From Flagellimonas sp. MMG031 (lineage in GTDB: Bacteria > Bacteroidota > Bacteroidia > Flavobacteriales > Flavobacteriaceae): a DNA stretch of 64,000 nucleotides. Below the pieces are notes generated by a model that was given only the letters and a program-made list of their open reading frames with translations, had not been told where the DNA came from and searched no databases. The stretch covers positions 3,528,001 to 3,592,000 of the forward strand of contig NZ_CP157804.1 in NCBI RefSeq assembly GCF_040112705.1. Direction: 5' to 3'. Position 1 is the first letter of the stretch. The number at the start of each line of letters is the position of its first letter. A program made the position numbers and the translations under genes. Positions 44,787 to 55,137 of the stretch are shown here, in pieces.

Positions 44787-46301
44787 TTAGTCAGTTTTTG
44801 TGCTTGTCTCTGGTTTTTTATTGATGGTCAGTGTTTGTATGGCATTGGCTGAAATACGTATATTTTTGCTCGCTCCGTTCAAGGATAACGCAAACCGCTT
44901 CTCCTCGGAAGCTTGGTTGAGTACTACAGCAACGATAGACCCATCGGGATTCTGTGCTGCTGTTACCTGTAAGGTTTCATCGGAATTCTCAAACCCAATA
45001 CGGAAGGCTCCGGGACGGATATACCTACTAAAATGTTGTAGCGTATGGAACAGAGGAGTAAAATAAACCTCATCCTGGTCAGGATCTACAATCACAGGGG
45101 CCACACACCAATTTTCGAACCAATTTGGGCCTCCTTGCCTATCCAAAACCATGTTCCAATCCACCCAACCGTCTACCCAATTGTTCAGGCAGCCGATTAT
45201 ATCCCGGGCATACCGATAAACCGGAACGTATTTGGGATGTAAATGTTTTTCGCTTTCAGGGGCCCAATCCCAACCCCAATCCGTTGCCTCTTTGCTCCAA
45301 TACCAAGCATCGTCTTTCCATTTGGGAACTTCGGCATCCACACAGGCCTCGGTTTGAATCAAATGTTTATTGGGTGCCTTTTGATGGGCATATTGCAATG
45401 CATCTGGAAACACTTCGTAGGTGCTGGCATACCAATGTATGGCGGTCCCATCAAAATATTTGGAAGTGGATTCGTCACGATACATACTGTCTACCCAAGT
45501 ATCCAAATGCTCCCTATTCTGATCATACCCCAATATTTTGACCTGATGTCCATCCTTTTCCAATTGTGGCCCTAAATAATCCCTTACAAATGCGGTCATT
45601 TCATCCGGGGTAAAATGCATACTCTCCCAGTTGTTATCGTTGCCCAAGGGTTCGTTCTCCACGGTAATTCCCCAGATAGGGATGCCTTCCATGGCATAAG
45701 CCTCCACATATTTTGAAAAGTAAAGTGCCCAAGTGCTTCTGTATTCGGGCAGCAACTTTCCCCCTCTCCAATCGTTGTTGTCCTTCATCCAAGGCGGTGC
45801 CGTCCATGGTGAGGCGATAATCTTGAATCCATCTTTGGAGATGGACATGGCTTCTTTGATCATGGGCACGAGGTCGTCCCTATCCTCATCAATGGAAAAA
45901 TGCTCCAAGTTTACATCATCTGGGACATTGGCGTAGGCATAATTGCCAAGGGAAAAATCACAGGAGTTGATGTGGGTTCGGGTCAATGAGTATTTAGCCC
46001 CGTTTTCGCCGAAATAGGCTTCTAAGATTTTCCTTCTATTATCTGCTCCCATACGGTTCAACAAATGGGCCGAGGCTTCCGTAAAAGAACCTCCAAAACC
46101 GGTTATGGTTTGGTATTTTTCATTGGGAAGAATGCGGATCTGTGCATTGGGTTCGACTACTTCATCCATGGAAACAGCAGCTAGTTTATTTCCGTTTGCG
46201 GAGGTTTCAACGACTTGAACTTCTAAGGGTTTCTCTTTATCCCCACAGCTTATAACGAGTGCTATCATAACCGCCCATATGTAGTGTTTTCCCAATTCCA
46301 T
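44787..46301 (-). CDS. GH30 beta-glucanase lipoprotein
   Basis: A 504-aa clan GH-A hydrolase with a lipobox ALVISC (Cys19). Landmarks: ITGFGGSFTEASA, SPWTAPPWMKDN, acid/base Glu217 in VENEPLG, nucleophile Glu318 in LIQTEACVD, followed by WDWNMVLDRQGGPN-like WVDWNMVLDRQGGPNW. This is the glucosylceramidase-like/beta-1,6-glucanase branch of GH30. In a laminarin setting it most likely removes or cleaves beta-1,6-linked branches; the linkage is inferred. The C-terminal ~80 residues are the GH30 beta-sandwich. Spacing to its neighbours is 9 and 11 bp. Confidence 0.9.
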   Translation of the reverse strand: MELGKHYIWAVMIALVISCGDKEKPLEVQVVETSANGNKLAAVSMDEVVEPNAQIRILPNEKYQTITGFGGSFTEASAHLLNRMGADNRRKILEAYFGENGAKYSLTRTHINSCDFSLGNYAYANVPDDVNLEHFSIDEDRDDLVPMIKEAMSISKDGFKIIASPWTAPPWMKDNNDWRGGKLLPEYRSTWALYFSKYVEAYAMEGIPIWGITVENEPLGNDNNWESMHFTPDEMTAFVRDYLGPQLEKDGHQVKILGYDQNREHLDTWVDSMYRDESTSKYFDGTAIHWYASTYEVFPDALQYAHQKAPNKHLIQTEACVDAEVPKWKDDAWYWSKEATDWGWDWAPESEKHLHPKYVPVYRYARDIIGCLNNWVDGWVDWNMVLDRQGGPNWFENWCVAPVIVDPDQDEVYFTPLFHTLQHFSRYIRPGAFRIGFENSDETLQVTAAQNPDGSIVAVVLNQASEEKRFALSLNGASKNIRISANAIQTLTINKKPETSTKTD

Positions 46302-46310
46302 AACTTGATT

Positions 46311-47603
46311 TTAATGTGACTCCATCTCTGCCTTGGTTGGCGGCACAGAAACGGTTTCCATTAAAGCTTCCAAATTGCCATCATATGTTTTGACAATAGG
46401 GTTACCATTTCGAGTGAGCCCTTTAAAAACACCTTGGTCCACCATATCCCAAAGCGGATACTTCGCTTTTCCATCAACCGTGAACAACCCGAAATGATTC
46501 TCCGATCCATTCGGATTTTGCGCATCTTTCCATGGTTCGTTGAAGGCTTCAAAATAAAAACAGGATATGTTGGCTTCTGTGGTCCAGTCGCGCATCAACT
46601 TATGGTACATGGCCTGTTTGTATTCGTCCGTCGCCCTGGAACCTTTTGGCCCATAAAAACCATTGGAAACAGAGGCCCAACCTGTTTCGCCAATATGTAT
46701 GGGTTTATCCACGCCCAAGCTTTTCATGTAGCTGGAAACACTGTCATATTGTTTTTGGGCGAATTCGAGGGCACGTTGCATGGCCGCGTCCACTAGCTCC
46801 TTTTTGGAAAGTTCGGAGTGCTGCTCGTCCTGCAACCAAAATTCAGGATTGTAATGGGTATTGTGATATGGGTAGGTATGCATGGAAATGTAATCCACCG
46901 CCTTGATCAACGCCTCTAGGTCGGGGGTATGATATGCTGCATCGCCACCTCCCCATGATGCAAAATCGTCGGAGCTGGTAATCCATAAGTCCTTGGAAAG
47001 TTTACCCTTGGCTTTAAGTTCTTGCAAGTGGTTGACCCATTTTAAGATCACATCGGGCTGCACGTAGTAGCTTGTTGCCCACTTGACCATGGCCTCATTG
47101 CCCACAGCCAATACTTTGACGATATCCGGATACTGATTGGCCAAATTCACCGCCCGTTCAATTTCGGCAGCGTTGGCTTCACTTTCCACATTGTGGTCGG
47201 GCTCTTGCCCTGTCCAAGCGTTTTTACAATCGATCCAAGCACCCAACATCACATACATTTCAAAGTTGGAATCTTCTTGTTTGAGTTCTCGAATAGCTTT
47301 GAGTACATTGGAGGCGTGCGGCAGTTGCACATTATAGGTACGGATGATTCCGATACCCATGGCATCCAATATTTTCATATCCTCCTTAAGCTCTGCCACG
47401 GTAGGTTGGGCTTCCCTTGTAGTTTTGCGATAGCCACCATAAGAAATGGCCGTATAATCAGGGTTTCCCAGAATATCCGCTGCGGTCAGTTTTGTTTCTT
47501 GGTTCACTGTATTGTCTTTATCTGCTGTTTTGGTTTGGTCTTTACATGCGAAGCACAATAAAACCATCAATATCAAACTGCCTGTTTTTAATTGTCTTCC
47601 CAT
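46311..47603 (-). CDS. GH17 beta-1,3-glucanase lipoprotein
   Basis: A 430-aa GH17 enzyme with a lipobox LLCFAC (Cys20) and a ~20-residue polar linker, so exported and lipid-anchored. Catalytic residues: acid/base Glu170 in VLAVGNEAMVKW and nucleophile Glu306 in IHIGETGWASV; SMHTYPYHNTHYNPEFW and CFYFEAFNEPWKD line the active site. Bacterial GH17 enzymes of marine Bacteroidota cut beta-1,3-glucan such as laminarin. It lies 34 bp downstream of the GH149-like gene and 9 bp upstream of the GH30 gene in one operon. Confidence 0.9.
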   Translation of the reverse strand: MGRQLKTGSLILMVLLCFACKDQTKTADKDNTVNQETKLTAADILGNPDYTAISYGGYRKTTREAQPTVAELKEDMKILDAMGIGIIRTYNVQLPHASNVLKAIRELKQEDSNFEMYVMLGAWIDCKNAWTGQEPDHNVESEANAAEIERAVNLANQYPDIVKVLAVGNEAMVKWATSYYVQPDVILKWVNHLQELKAKGKLSKDLWITSSDDFASWGGGDAAYHTPDLEALIKAVDYISMHTYPYHNTHYNPEFWLQDEQHSELSKKELVDAAMQRALEFAQKQYDSVSSYMKSLGVDKPIHIGETGWASVSNGFYGPKGSRATDEYKQAMYHKLMRDWTTEANISCFYFEAFNEPWKDAQNPNGSENHFGLFTVDGKAKYPLWDMVDQGVFKGLTRNGNPIVKTYDGNLEALMETVSVPPTKAEMESH

Positions 47604-47637
47604 GAAATCATATTTTTATAGTTAATGGATGATGTTG

Positions 47638-50600
47638 CTATTTTAATCGCTTTTCAGTGATGCCCACCTTAATCAATTTGATGTGCCCAGTCCTGCCGAA
47701 TAGTTCCGAACTATGTTCTTTATCCAAAGTCAAACCATCAAGTTTCATTTGTGAATCATCTCTGAACACCAATTGCACTTCTTCCTTTTCCGCAATAACA
47801 TATTGGATTGGAACTTGGCAATAGGTAAAGCCCAACGAGTTTTTTTCAAGTTTGATGTGGGCTGTTCTCCCGTCCAAATCCACATATTCAAAATCTGCGG
47901 GCTGTTCCAAAAATTCCGTCTTTCGAAGCATGCAAGGGTCAAAAAATAGTTGTCCATCGGAAACAAAAACACCCAACTCCCCAAAACGGCTCAAAATATC
48001 TTCCTTCACTTGACCTGTCATTCCAGGCTGTTGTGCTCCCTTACCTGCCGGTGTGTGTGAATAGGGATCGGTTGGAAATGCCCCATAAAGTTTCGGTGGC
48101 TTATGTACCCCTATTCCTTCCATAATCTCATAAAAATGCTCCAACAACTTGCCAACGGTGACCGCATCATCATTGTTTCTGATAGCCCGCAGACAGGTTT
48201 CCTCTACGCTCAACAACAATTTGGAAACCATGTGCCAGTAAATGGAACCTAGTCCTTCATAGCCATAAAATGTTCCTGATCTACCTGTAAAGGACTTATG
48301 GTCAAATAACTCCTCGAATAGATCCAATATTTTTTGACGGTCTTTTTGGACCAAGTGCCCATATGCTTTTTCAGGCAACGCTGCCAAGGCTGTTTTAAGG
48401 CTTTCGGCATTGTTGAAACTTCCATTAAAATGATAGGTTCCATCCACACTTTTGCCGATGACCGCTGTGTTTTCATCCTCCACCAGTTTCTGCAGGAGAT
48501 CAGATTGTTTGACTTTTTCCGGCGGAATAGTGTTTTTTTCGCAGAATCGGGGCAGTTCCTTGTTGGGATAAAGCAGATAACTGTATTGGTCTTCCCGAAA
48601 AAGCGCGCTGCTTTTTAAGGCATCCAGCACCTGAAGTGATGCTTTTCCATCAAGATAGCCCGAACTGAGCACTGCGACCTGCCCTTCCAACATTTCAGAC
48701 AGATAGGAAATGGAAACCTCCTTATCATTTTTGATGGTTATCAAATTGTAGGCGTGGTACAACTTATCTTCCCGTTGATTGGCCCGTATGCTATGCTCCA
48801 AATACTCCAAGGATACTTCAATGAAGGTCCCGAGTTTGGCCTTATCAATCGGTTTGTTCTTTTGTTGAAATCCATTGTTGTAGACGGCACTTCGGAATCT
48901 GCTTCCTGCCATACCCAACCCATCCATTATCGCCCTTCTATCGGTATCGCTTAGGTTAGCTTTCAGTTTGTTGTGGTCTTGCAACAGGGTCTGGGTCACG
49001 GATTCAAAGAAAACTGCAAGTTCTTCCGAAACGCTGAATTCCGCTTCCTCAAGATTGGCAATCATTCCTTGGAAAAACTTCAAGAAACGTCTCAAATAAT
49101 ACAGTGTTACCATAGATACCCCATTGCCCACCAAGGCATTGTTGGCATCGTTCCACTCCGGTCGTTGGGTATTCATCCAAATACCCGCTTCTGGAACAAA
49201 GTTTGACATTTTGGAAAGTACGGTCGCCAATACTTTCTCAAGCAGATTCACGTGGTAGATGTTATCTTCTTTACCCATTAGCAAGGCCGCATCGGCTCCA
49301 ATCCTTTCTCGCTCCTTGTTGATGTGATGGTCCAAATCCTCATCAAATACGATGGTATCCTTCGGGTTCTTCAAAATCTCTTCGTACGATTTGATTTTGT
49401 AGGGCACATTGGCATACACAAAGATTTTTTCGCTAAAAGATTTTCCAAGGGTCTGTGGATAATGGCTTTCCATCAACTCCAATAATTTGAGCAAATAGAT
49501 GATTTGATGGTCGCCCCAATATCCAATATAGGACCAAGGGTCGTCCGGTTCAATGATCTCCCAATCAAAACCGTCCTTGGTTACCCGATAGGGATTATAA
49601 CCATCAAAGGTGGAAGCGTTCAAAAATTTATAGATCATGCTTTCCAAAAAGCCGGGGTAAGAAACGGCCAAGGCCTCCCAGTTTTGGAAAATGTCCCTCC
49701 AGTTGCCCTCATAATCCAGGAGTTTTTTACCATCATCCCCGCGGGTATTGATGGAAAACTTGTTCCATGGCCTACTCGGGTCACCATGCCGTCTACTAAA
49801 TTTGAGCGGCAAGTATTCCATGGCTAACCTCTTAAAATCGGGGTTGTCATCCGTATCGACCTTTTCCCGTAAAAAGGCCAATGAAAATTCTTCGGGAAAA
49901 CGCTCCAGCAATTCCTTTTTAAGGTCGAAAAGCGACTTATTGGCTTTGCGGATATAGGAACTAAAATCGTCACGTTCCATTTGGTAGCCGTTATCAAAAA
50001 TACCGCCCCGCATGATATTGAACAGCGTATTGGAGAAATGACGGGCATCCCGCATACTATCGGCTGTACACTGAACGGCATCGGATGCCCCTGCCAATTG
50101 CAGGAGCTGTTGCGTTCCTTTATCAATGTCGGCTTCTATTTTGTCGAAGAGCTTGCTTTCCTTTTTTAGGTCTTGTTTAATAACACTTACATCCATTCGC
50201 GATTGGTTGACCTCTGCAACCAACATCCATTGCTTCTCCTCTTTGGGATGTAAATGAATATCCGTGTTCACAAAGTAAGCCCCTTTCTCTGCTTTTACAT
50301 CCGTTTCCTCTTCCAAGGGCATTCCATTTCTAAAGGCATCCAATTGGAGTGACGATACCAAGTGCTTTGCCTTGTCCAAGCCTACAGACCAAACCGTTGT
50401 GGCTTTCAATGCTTCACTGGGCTCCGCTTTATCGACAATGATGGCACTCAGGGCAAAAATTCCCAACCCAACATCAGGTTCCAGTTGGTTCCTCTTATAG
50501 GCATCGACCAAATTACTACTGCCATTTTGGGTTGCAGAAGGCACACCGTAGGGCAGTACATTTTGGATACCGTCCAACAACTCACAGGACAACTCGTGGT

Positions 50601-51108
50601 CTCCATGGTTGATCAAATGTGATTTCTTTACAAATCCATAGGTCTCACTAAAGCTCCATTGATATCGGAACGTAAGCCCTAAATCGTTATTGATTTCCTC
50701 AAAAAGGATTTTATTCCCATAGTTGCTCTTGTACAGGTTTCTTTGGATTTGGTATTGACCTGAAAAACAGTTGGAAAACGGTTCCCAGAGGTATTTTTTT
50801 GATTCTGACCGAACCCGTATGATGGTTTTGCTTCCTGTGATGGCAGCGGATTCGGTGATTTTATCGTCTGTGTAATATGGAAAAAGGGCCGATTCGGCAT
50901 TCTTGCGTCCTGCCGTAAGTGCACCATTGCTGGAAATAAACATCCAGTGATCGGAATGGCTCACAATGCTCATAAAAAATGGGCGCATTGCGTCGCAGTT
51001 GGAAATTTTATAGTAAGCCTCATCACCCAAGGTCACCGATGAACCTTCCACAGCTTTAGCTTCCGTTTTTAATTTTGTTCCTGCTATGTACATATCCTTT
51101 TGGTCCAT
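47638..51108 (-). CDS. GH149-like beta-1,3-glucan phosphorylase
   Basis: A 1156-aa protein with no signal peptide, so cytosolic. Size and architecture (N-terminal beta-sandwich with YGNKILFEEINNDLGLTFRYQWSFSE, then an (alpha/alpha)6 barrel with WRDIFQNWEALAVSYPGF, IGYWGDHQIIYLLKLLE and RPEWNDANNALVGNG, then a C-terminal sandwich) fit GH149 and not GH94, whose members are about 800 aa. Asp654 in WNDANN is a candidate acid. GH149 enzymes convert beta-1,3-gluco-oligosaccharides plus phosphate to glucose-1-phosphate. The assignment is from memory of family features. Its position between exported glucanases and a carrier supports it. Confidence 0.78.
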   Translation of the reverse strand: MDQKDMYIAGTKLKTEAKAVEGSSVTLGDEAYYKISNCDAMRPFFMSIVSHSDHWMFISSNGALTAGRKNAESALFPYYTDDKITESAAITGSKTIIRVRSESKKYLWEPFSNCFSGQYQIQRNLYKSNYGNKILFEEINNDLGLTFRYQWSFSETYGFVKKSHLINHGDHELSCELLDGIQNVLPYGVPSATQNGSSNLVDAYKRNQLEPDVGLGIFALSAIIVDKAEPSEALKATTVWSVGLDKAKHLVSSLQLDAFRNGMPLEEETDVKAEKGAYFVNTDIHLHPKEEKQWMLVAEVNQSRMDVSVIKQDLKKESKLFDKIEADIDKGTQQLLQLAGASDAVQCTADSMRDARHFSNTLFNIMRGGIFDNGYQMERDDFSSYIRKANKSLFDLKKELLERFPEEFSLAFLREKVDTDDNPDFKRLAMEYLPLKFSRRHGDPSRPWNKFSINTRGDDGKKLLDYEGNWRDIFQNWEALAVSYPGFLESMIYKFLNASTFDGYNPYRVTKDGFDWEIIEPDDPWSYIGYWGDHQIIYLLKLLELMESHYPQTLGKSFSEKIFVYANVPYKIKSYEEILKNPKDTIVFDEDLDHHINKERERIGADAALLMGKEDNIYHVNLLEKVLATVLSKMSNFVPEAGIWMNTQRPEWNDANNALVGNGVSMVTLYYLRRFLKFFQGMIANLEEAEFSVSEELAVFFESVTQTLLQDHNKLKANLSDTDRRAIMDGLGMAGSRFRSAVYNNGFQQKNKPIDKAKLGTFIEVSLEYLEHSIRANQREDKLYHAYNLITIKNDKEVSISYLSEMLEGQVAVLSSGYLDGKASLQVLDALKSSALFREDQYSYLLYPNKELPRFCEKNTIPPEKVKQSDLLQKLVEDENTAVIGKSVDGTYHFNGSFNNAESLKTALAALPEKAYGHLVQKDRQKILDLFEELFDHKSFTGRSGTFYGYEGLGSIYWHMVSKLLLSVEETCLRAIRNNDDAVTVGKLLEHFYEIMEGIGVHKPPKLYGAFPTDPYSHTPAGKGAQQPGMTGQVKEDILSRFGELGVFVSDGQLFFDPCMLRKTEFLEQPADFEYVDLDGRTAHIKLEKNSLGFTYCQVPIQYVIAEKEEVQLVFRDDSQMKLDGLTLDKEHSSELFGRTGHIKLIKVGITEKRLK

Positions 51109-51145
51109 AAATCCATCACACCTTTATTAGTTCTGATATATGTAG

Positions 51146-51183
51146 AAAAGCTGGCAAGTAAAAATGGTTTTGCCAGCCTTTCC
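51146..51183 (-). terminator. Hairpin between the PKD lipoprotein and GH149-like genes
   Basis: Eight-base arms GCTGGCAA (51150-51157) and TTGCCAGC (51170-51177) with a short T run on the minus strand. It lies in the only spacer over 40 bp inside the glucan operon and may partly terminate or protect the mRNA, so the surface genes would be expressed more than the cytosolic ones. Confidence 0.55.
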
Positions 51184-51200
51184 TTCTCAATCCGAAACTT

Positions 51201-54200
51201 TTAGTCCAGTCTTAAATTGTCAAAGTAGAAAATACGTTCCTCCGTGGTCAACTCACCATCTGACCCAGAAGGGTTATCCGGTTTGATGACCAGTTGATTG
51301 TAGGTTGTTGGTGAGGCGGGTAGACCCGTAAACGTAAATTCTATTTCCGTCCAAGTGTTCGCTCCTCCCGAAACCTGTACAAAGGTTGGTGGAGGATTAC
51401 CTGTCACGGGATCGGTTTGTGGGTCGAGCGCCAATTCAAATCGATAAGTGACGTCCGGCACACTGGAATACACCATCACCTTAAAGGTTTGGGTAGTGAT
51501 ATCGATGGTTCCAGCAGGGAAGGAATTTTGAACTCCGCCCCAACGATTGATGCCACTGGCACGTACCACCTGCAACACATTGTCGGATGTATTGATACCA
51601 GATGGATTGGGATTTGCTGCCAAACTAGGCACCACACCACCATCACCGATGCTGGAGAAGGCGCTCAAGAAGGTTTCACAGCCTTCAAAATCCAAAGGCA
51701 ATGAGGTTGCCGCCACGGGAGTTCCGGTACAGCCACTTGTGGCACCGCCACCACCGCCTGAACCTCCTACAACAAGAGAGACATTATCAATATTCACCAA
51801 TCCAGCTGCTCCATTCAAATCAAAGAGCACTCGTGCGTCTGGAGCACCAAAGCCTGTCGCTGTCAAGACAACTGAATAGGTCTGTCTGGTTGTGTTAATG
51901 TTCACCGTCTCGGTAGTGTTGGCAAAACTGCCCCCGCTCAAGCCAATCCCGGCTATGATAGGCCTATCGGTATCCGACCATGCGTCAAATGACAATGTAT
52001 AGGTTTCATCTTGGATGATTTCCAATTTCTGACTTAGGTTGACCAAGAATGGTTGACCTGGGTCTGGGGTGGTTACGTTTACGGAGTAAAATGAATTTCC
52101 GTTTTCCGTGGTCACAGGTGCCGCAGCAGCATCATCCACGCCCAATATCCATGGGGCACTTCCGTTCTCAAAGTCTCCGTTGGTCAACAGTCCATCATCA
52201 AAGGCAATTACATTTACTGTTCTGGTTACTTCGGTTGCAGCATTACCTGCTGCATCGCTTACGTTATAGGTCACGATATAGGTGCCTGCAACACTGGTAT
52301 CCACTGTATCTCCACCTACCACAATGTTACCCGAGATGTCCCCGTCTGTATCATCGGTGGCGGTTGCCCCTGCTTCTGTATAGCTATCGCCCACATTTAA
52401 ATCTACGATGGCGTCTCCATTAAGGGTAATCACCGGCGGGGTGGTATCTTCGACTGCGGTTCCTCCCACAACCAGTGAAACGTTGTCAATGTTCACCAAG
52501 CCGGCTGCTCCGTTCAAATCAAATAGTACACGTGCATCCGGGGCACCAAAGCCTGAAGCAGTCAGTACGACTGAATAGGTCTGTCTTGTCGTGTTGATGT
52601 TGACAGTCTCCGTAGTGTTCGCAAAGCTACCACCACTTAAACCAATCCCGGCAATGATGGGACGGTCGGTATCGGACCAAGCATCAAATGTCAAGGTGTA
52701 TGTCTCATCTTGTATAATTTCCAATTTTTGGCTCAAATTCACCAAAAAGGGTTGACCCGGATCTGGAGTCGTGACGTTCACGGAGTAAAAAGAGTTACCA
52801 CCTTCGGTGGTGACAGGTGCCGCAGCGGCATCGTCCACACCCAAGATCCATGGGGCGCTTCCGTTCTCAAAGTCACCATTGGTCAACAATCCATCATCAA
52901 ATCCACTACCACCACTTCCTCCTCCGGAAGTACCTAGAGTAAGGTCATCTATGTAATATGTTCCACCCTCGGTGATTGCGCTATCCACCTCATCGTTGTC
53001 GGGCTTAATGACCAATTGGTTATAAGCCGTTGGTCCTCCAGGCAGGTTGGTAAAGGTGAACTCTACCTCTGTCCATTCATTTGCGTTGGGTATTGTCACA
53101 AATACAGGCGCAGGGTTTCCAGTAACCGGATCGGTTTGTGGGTTCAGTGCCAGCTCAAAACGGAAGACCACATTGGCCTTGGTAGAGTACACTTTTAGTT
53201 TAAAGACATCTGTAGTGGTAAGGTCAAAATTGTTTTCAAAGGTATTTTGAATCCCTGCAAAGAAACTGGAACCTGAAGGTTTGTCAACTTGCAGGACAAA
53301 ATCTGAAGTATTTATTCCAGCTTTGGAAGGGTTTTCGGCCAAGCCTGAAGTGATACCATCACCAAAGTTTTCCGAAGAAAGAAAAGTTTCACAACCTTCA
53401 AAGTCCACAGGAAGTGCTGTCGCGGCCACTGGTGTGTCCACACATCCACTTGGCGTTGTAGCGGTTTCGACCTGTTCCACATCATCAATAAAGAAATCAC
53501 CTGCGGTGGTTCCAGGGCCGTCAACGAACAACGTTATTCTGGAGTAGCTCTCCGTAGAAGCAAAATTGAAGGAAACTGTTTCCCAACCTGTTCCACCATG
53601 GCTTGCCGATACTTCGGTGTCACTTCCTGTTCCAAGCTCCAATTTCATCAAGATATCGATGGGCTCCTCTGACCAGAAATTTGCGGTTATGGTTTGTTCT
53701 GTGGATAAATCGACCGGTGTTCCCAAGTCAAAAAAGATGCCTTCAAAAGCTGCTCCGCTATTGGTTATCTTCCCAACCTTTGAGCTCTTGTCATTGGTTC
53801 CGGATACATCAGGATTATCCAAAATTTCGAAAGCGGCACCATTGAATGTGCTCACCCCTAAGTCATAGTTTACATTGTTGCTGTCAAAGGTTATGGGCAG
53901 GGTAATAGGTTCTTTGATTACGATAGTGATTTCATCCTCAAAGGTGGAAGTTGCCCCCGCCGTATTGCTGGCCGTTAAAACCACGGTATAGGTTCCACTG
54001 GCCGTATAGGTCTTAATCGGGTTGATCTCGGTGGACGTATCCCCATCGCCAAAATCCCATTGATAAGAGGTTGCCTTTTCCGAAATGTTGATGAATTCCA
54101 CCGTTCCGGTATCTTCATCGAGCGTAAAGGTAAAATTGGACAGTATGGTCGGCAAAAGGGTACTGTCGTCCGATTCACACCCGACCAACAAGGCCAGTAC

Positions 54201-54248
54201 AAACACGGATACCAGCTTGAATTTGGTTATTAACTGCTTCATAATCAA
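51201..54248 (-). CDS. Modular PKD/CBM surface glycan-binding lipoprotein
   Basis: A 1015-aa lipoprotein (lipobox ALLVGC, Cys24) with no catalytic motif. Modules: PKD domain ~36-112 ([11 protein letters not shown]); beta-sandwich ~115-262 ending FFIDDVEQV; module A ~268-440 ([37 protein letters not shown]); CBM4/9-like sandwich 450-596; DUF5011/HYR-like Ig domain ~603-681; second CBM4/9-like copy 683-829; module A copy ~840-1015. Gly/Ser linkers join them. It probably holds beta-glucan at the cell surface for the GH16, as a SusE/F-like or SGBP protein. It lies 8 bp downstream of the GH16 gene. Confidence 0.8.
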   Translation of the reverse strand: MIMKQLITKFKLVSVFVLALLVGCESDDSTLLPTILSNFTFTLDEDTGTVEFINISEKATSYQWDFGDGDTSTEINPIKTYTASGTYTVVLTASNTAGATSTFEDEITIVIKEPITLPITFDSNNVNYDLGVSTFNGAAFEILDNPDVSGTNDKSSKVGKITNSGAAFEGIFFDLGTPVDLSTEQTITANFWSEEPIDILMKLELGTGSDTEVSASHGGTGWETVSFNFASTESYSRITLFVDGPGTTAGDFFIDDVEQVETATTPSGCVDTPVAATALPVDFEGCETFLSSENFGDGITSGLAENPSKAGINTSDFVLQVDKPSGSSFFAGIQNTFENNFDLTTTDVFKLKVYSTKANVVFRFELALNPQTDPVTGNPAPVFVTIPNANEWTEVEFTFTNLPGGPTAYNQLVIKPDNDEVDSAITEGGTYYIDDLTLGTSGGGSGGSGFDDGLLTNGDFENGSAPWILGVDDAAAAPVTTEGGNSFYSVNVTTPDPGQPFLVNLSQKLEIIQDETYTLTFDAWSDTDRPIIAGIGLSGGSFANTTETVNINTTRQTYSVVLTASGFGAPDARVLFDLNGAAGLVNIDNVSLVVGGTAVEDTTPPVITLNGDAIVDLNVGDSYTEAGATATDDTDGDISGNIVVGGDTVDTSVAGTYIVTYNVSDAAGNAATEVTRTVNVIAFDDGLLTNGDFENGSAPWILGVDDAAAAPVTTENGNSFYSVNVTTPDPGQPFLVNLSQKLEIIQDETYTLSFDAWSDTDRPIIAGIGLSGGSFANTTETVNINTTRQTYSVVLTATGFGAPDARVLFDLNGAAGLVNIDNVSLVVGGSGGGGGATSGCTGTPVAATSLPLDFEGCETFLSAFSSIGDGGVVPSLAANPNPSGINTSDNVLQVVRASGINRWGGVQNSFPAGTIDITTQTFKVMVYSSVPDVTYRFELALDPQTDPVTGNPPPTFVQVSGGANTWTEIEFTFTGLPASPTTYNQLVIKPDNPSGSDGELTTEERIFYFDNLRLD
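51762..52202 (-). repeat. Second copy of the 147-aa CBM-like repeat
   Basis: Encodes residues 683-829 of the PKD/CBM lipoprotein. It is 144/147 identical in protein to residues 450-596 but carries many third-position differences at DNA level. Confidence 0.85.
52461..52901 (-). repeat. First copy of the 147-aa CBM-like repeat
   Basis: Encodes residues 450-596, repeated 699 bp away (period 233 codons) after the intervening Ig-like domain. The only protein differences are G/N, T/S and S/T. Confidence 0.85.
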
Positions 54249-54256
54249 TAGTTAGT

Positions 54257-55111
54257 TTAGTTTATTTCTAGTTCTTTATATACTCTTACGTAGTCCACCA
54301 ACATGGTTTGTGGAAATACGGTCTCATCATCGGGAGAGCCTACGAAAGTGCCCCCAACAGCGACGTTCATCAATATGTAAAATGGCTTATTGAACACCCA
54401 AGGCCCTGGTACGTCCTCCGGGGTGATTTGATTGTAGAGGACATCGTCCACATAAAAATTGACGTATTCTGGTCCCCATTCGATGCCGAAAATGTGAAAG
54501 CCTGTATCGAATCGGTCATTGGTCAGTTCGTATTCCTTTGAAATAGCTTCCCCTGCTGAATATCCCGGGCCGTGCATGCTACCAATCAAAACGGTTGGCT
54601 CTTGACCGCGATACTCCATAATATCTATTTCTCCAGCTCCGGGCCATGGATTTTCATCAATATCGGCGCCCAGCATCCAAAATGCAGGCCATATGCCCTG
54701 ACCGTAAGGCAAACGGATTCTCGCCTCAAAACGCCCGTAACGTTGCTCGAACTTATCCTTTGTTATCAGTCTGGCCGAAGTGTAAGCAGAGCCCTCGAAG
54801 GATTCCTCCCTCGCTGTAATGAGCAATACACCATTCTGGACGGTTACATTGTCGGATCTATCGGTGTAGTACTGCAATTCTTGATTGCCCCAACCATTTT
54901 CGCCGGTGCCAATTTCGTATCCCCAAATGGAAGGGTTCGGTTGTCCGTCCGTATCAAACTCTTCGGAGAGCGTCAATTCGGTAAATCTGGCCACGGTCTG
55001 TTGGTCGTCGGTTTCACAACCTAATAAAGCAATGGCAAAGACCAGCAAAGTGTATTTGAAAAACACATGACTACTGGATTGAAGGTGCTTATGTTTCGTA
55101 TTCATTGTCAT
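54257..55111 (-). CDS. GH16 endo-beta-1,3-glucanase (laminarinase) lipoprotein
   Basis: A 284-aa extracellular laminarinase. Lipobox IALLGC (Cys32 from this start). The GH16 jelly roll has the catalytic motif GEIDIMEYRG with nucleophile Glu161, Asp163 and acid/base Glu166; NGWGNQELQYYT, YGRFEARIRLPYGQGIWPAFWML and IEWGPEYVNFYVDD are classic laminarinase segments. I prefer the ATG at 55111, preceded by an A-rich stretch; 55105 and 55135 are alternatives, the latter only 3 bp from the previous stop. It is the main endo-enzyme of the locus and lacks extra binding modules, which sit in the neighbouring lipoproteins. Confidence 0.92.
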   Translation of the reverse strand: MTMNTKHKHLQSSSHVFFKYTLLVFAIALLGCETDDQQTVARFTELTLSEEFDTDGQPNPSIWGYEIGTGENGWGNQELQYYTDRSDNVTVQNGVLLITAREESFEGSAYTSARLITKDKFEQRYGRFEARIRLPYGQGIWPAFWMLGADIDENPWPGAGEIDIMEYRGQEPTVLIGSMHGPGYSAGEAISKEYELTNDRFDTGFHIFGIEWGPEYVNFYVDDVLYNQITPEDVPGPWVFNKPFYILMNVAVGGTFVGSPDDETVFPQTMLVDYVRVYKELEIN

Positions 55112-55137
55112 TTTTTTTAGTTGATGGTAGGACATTG

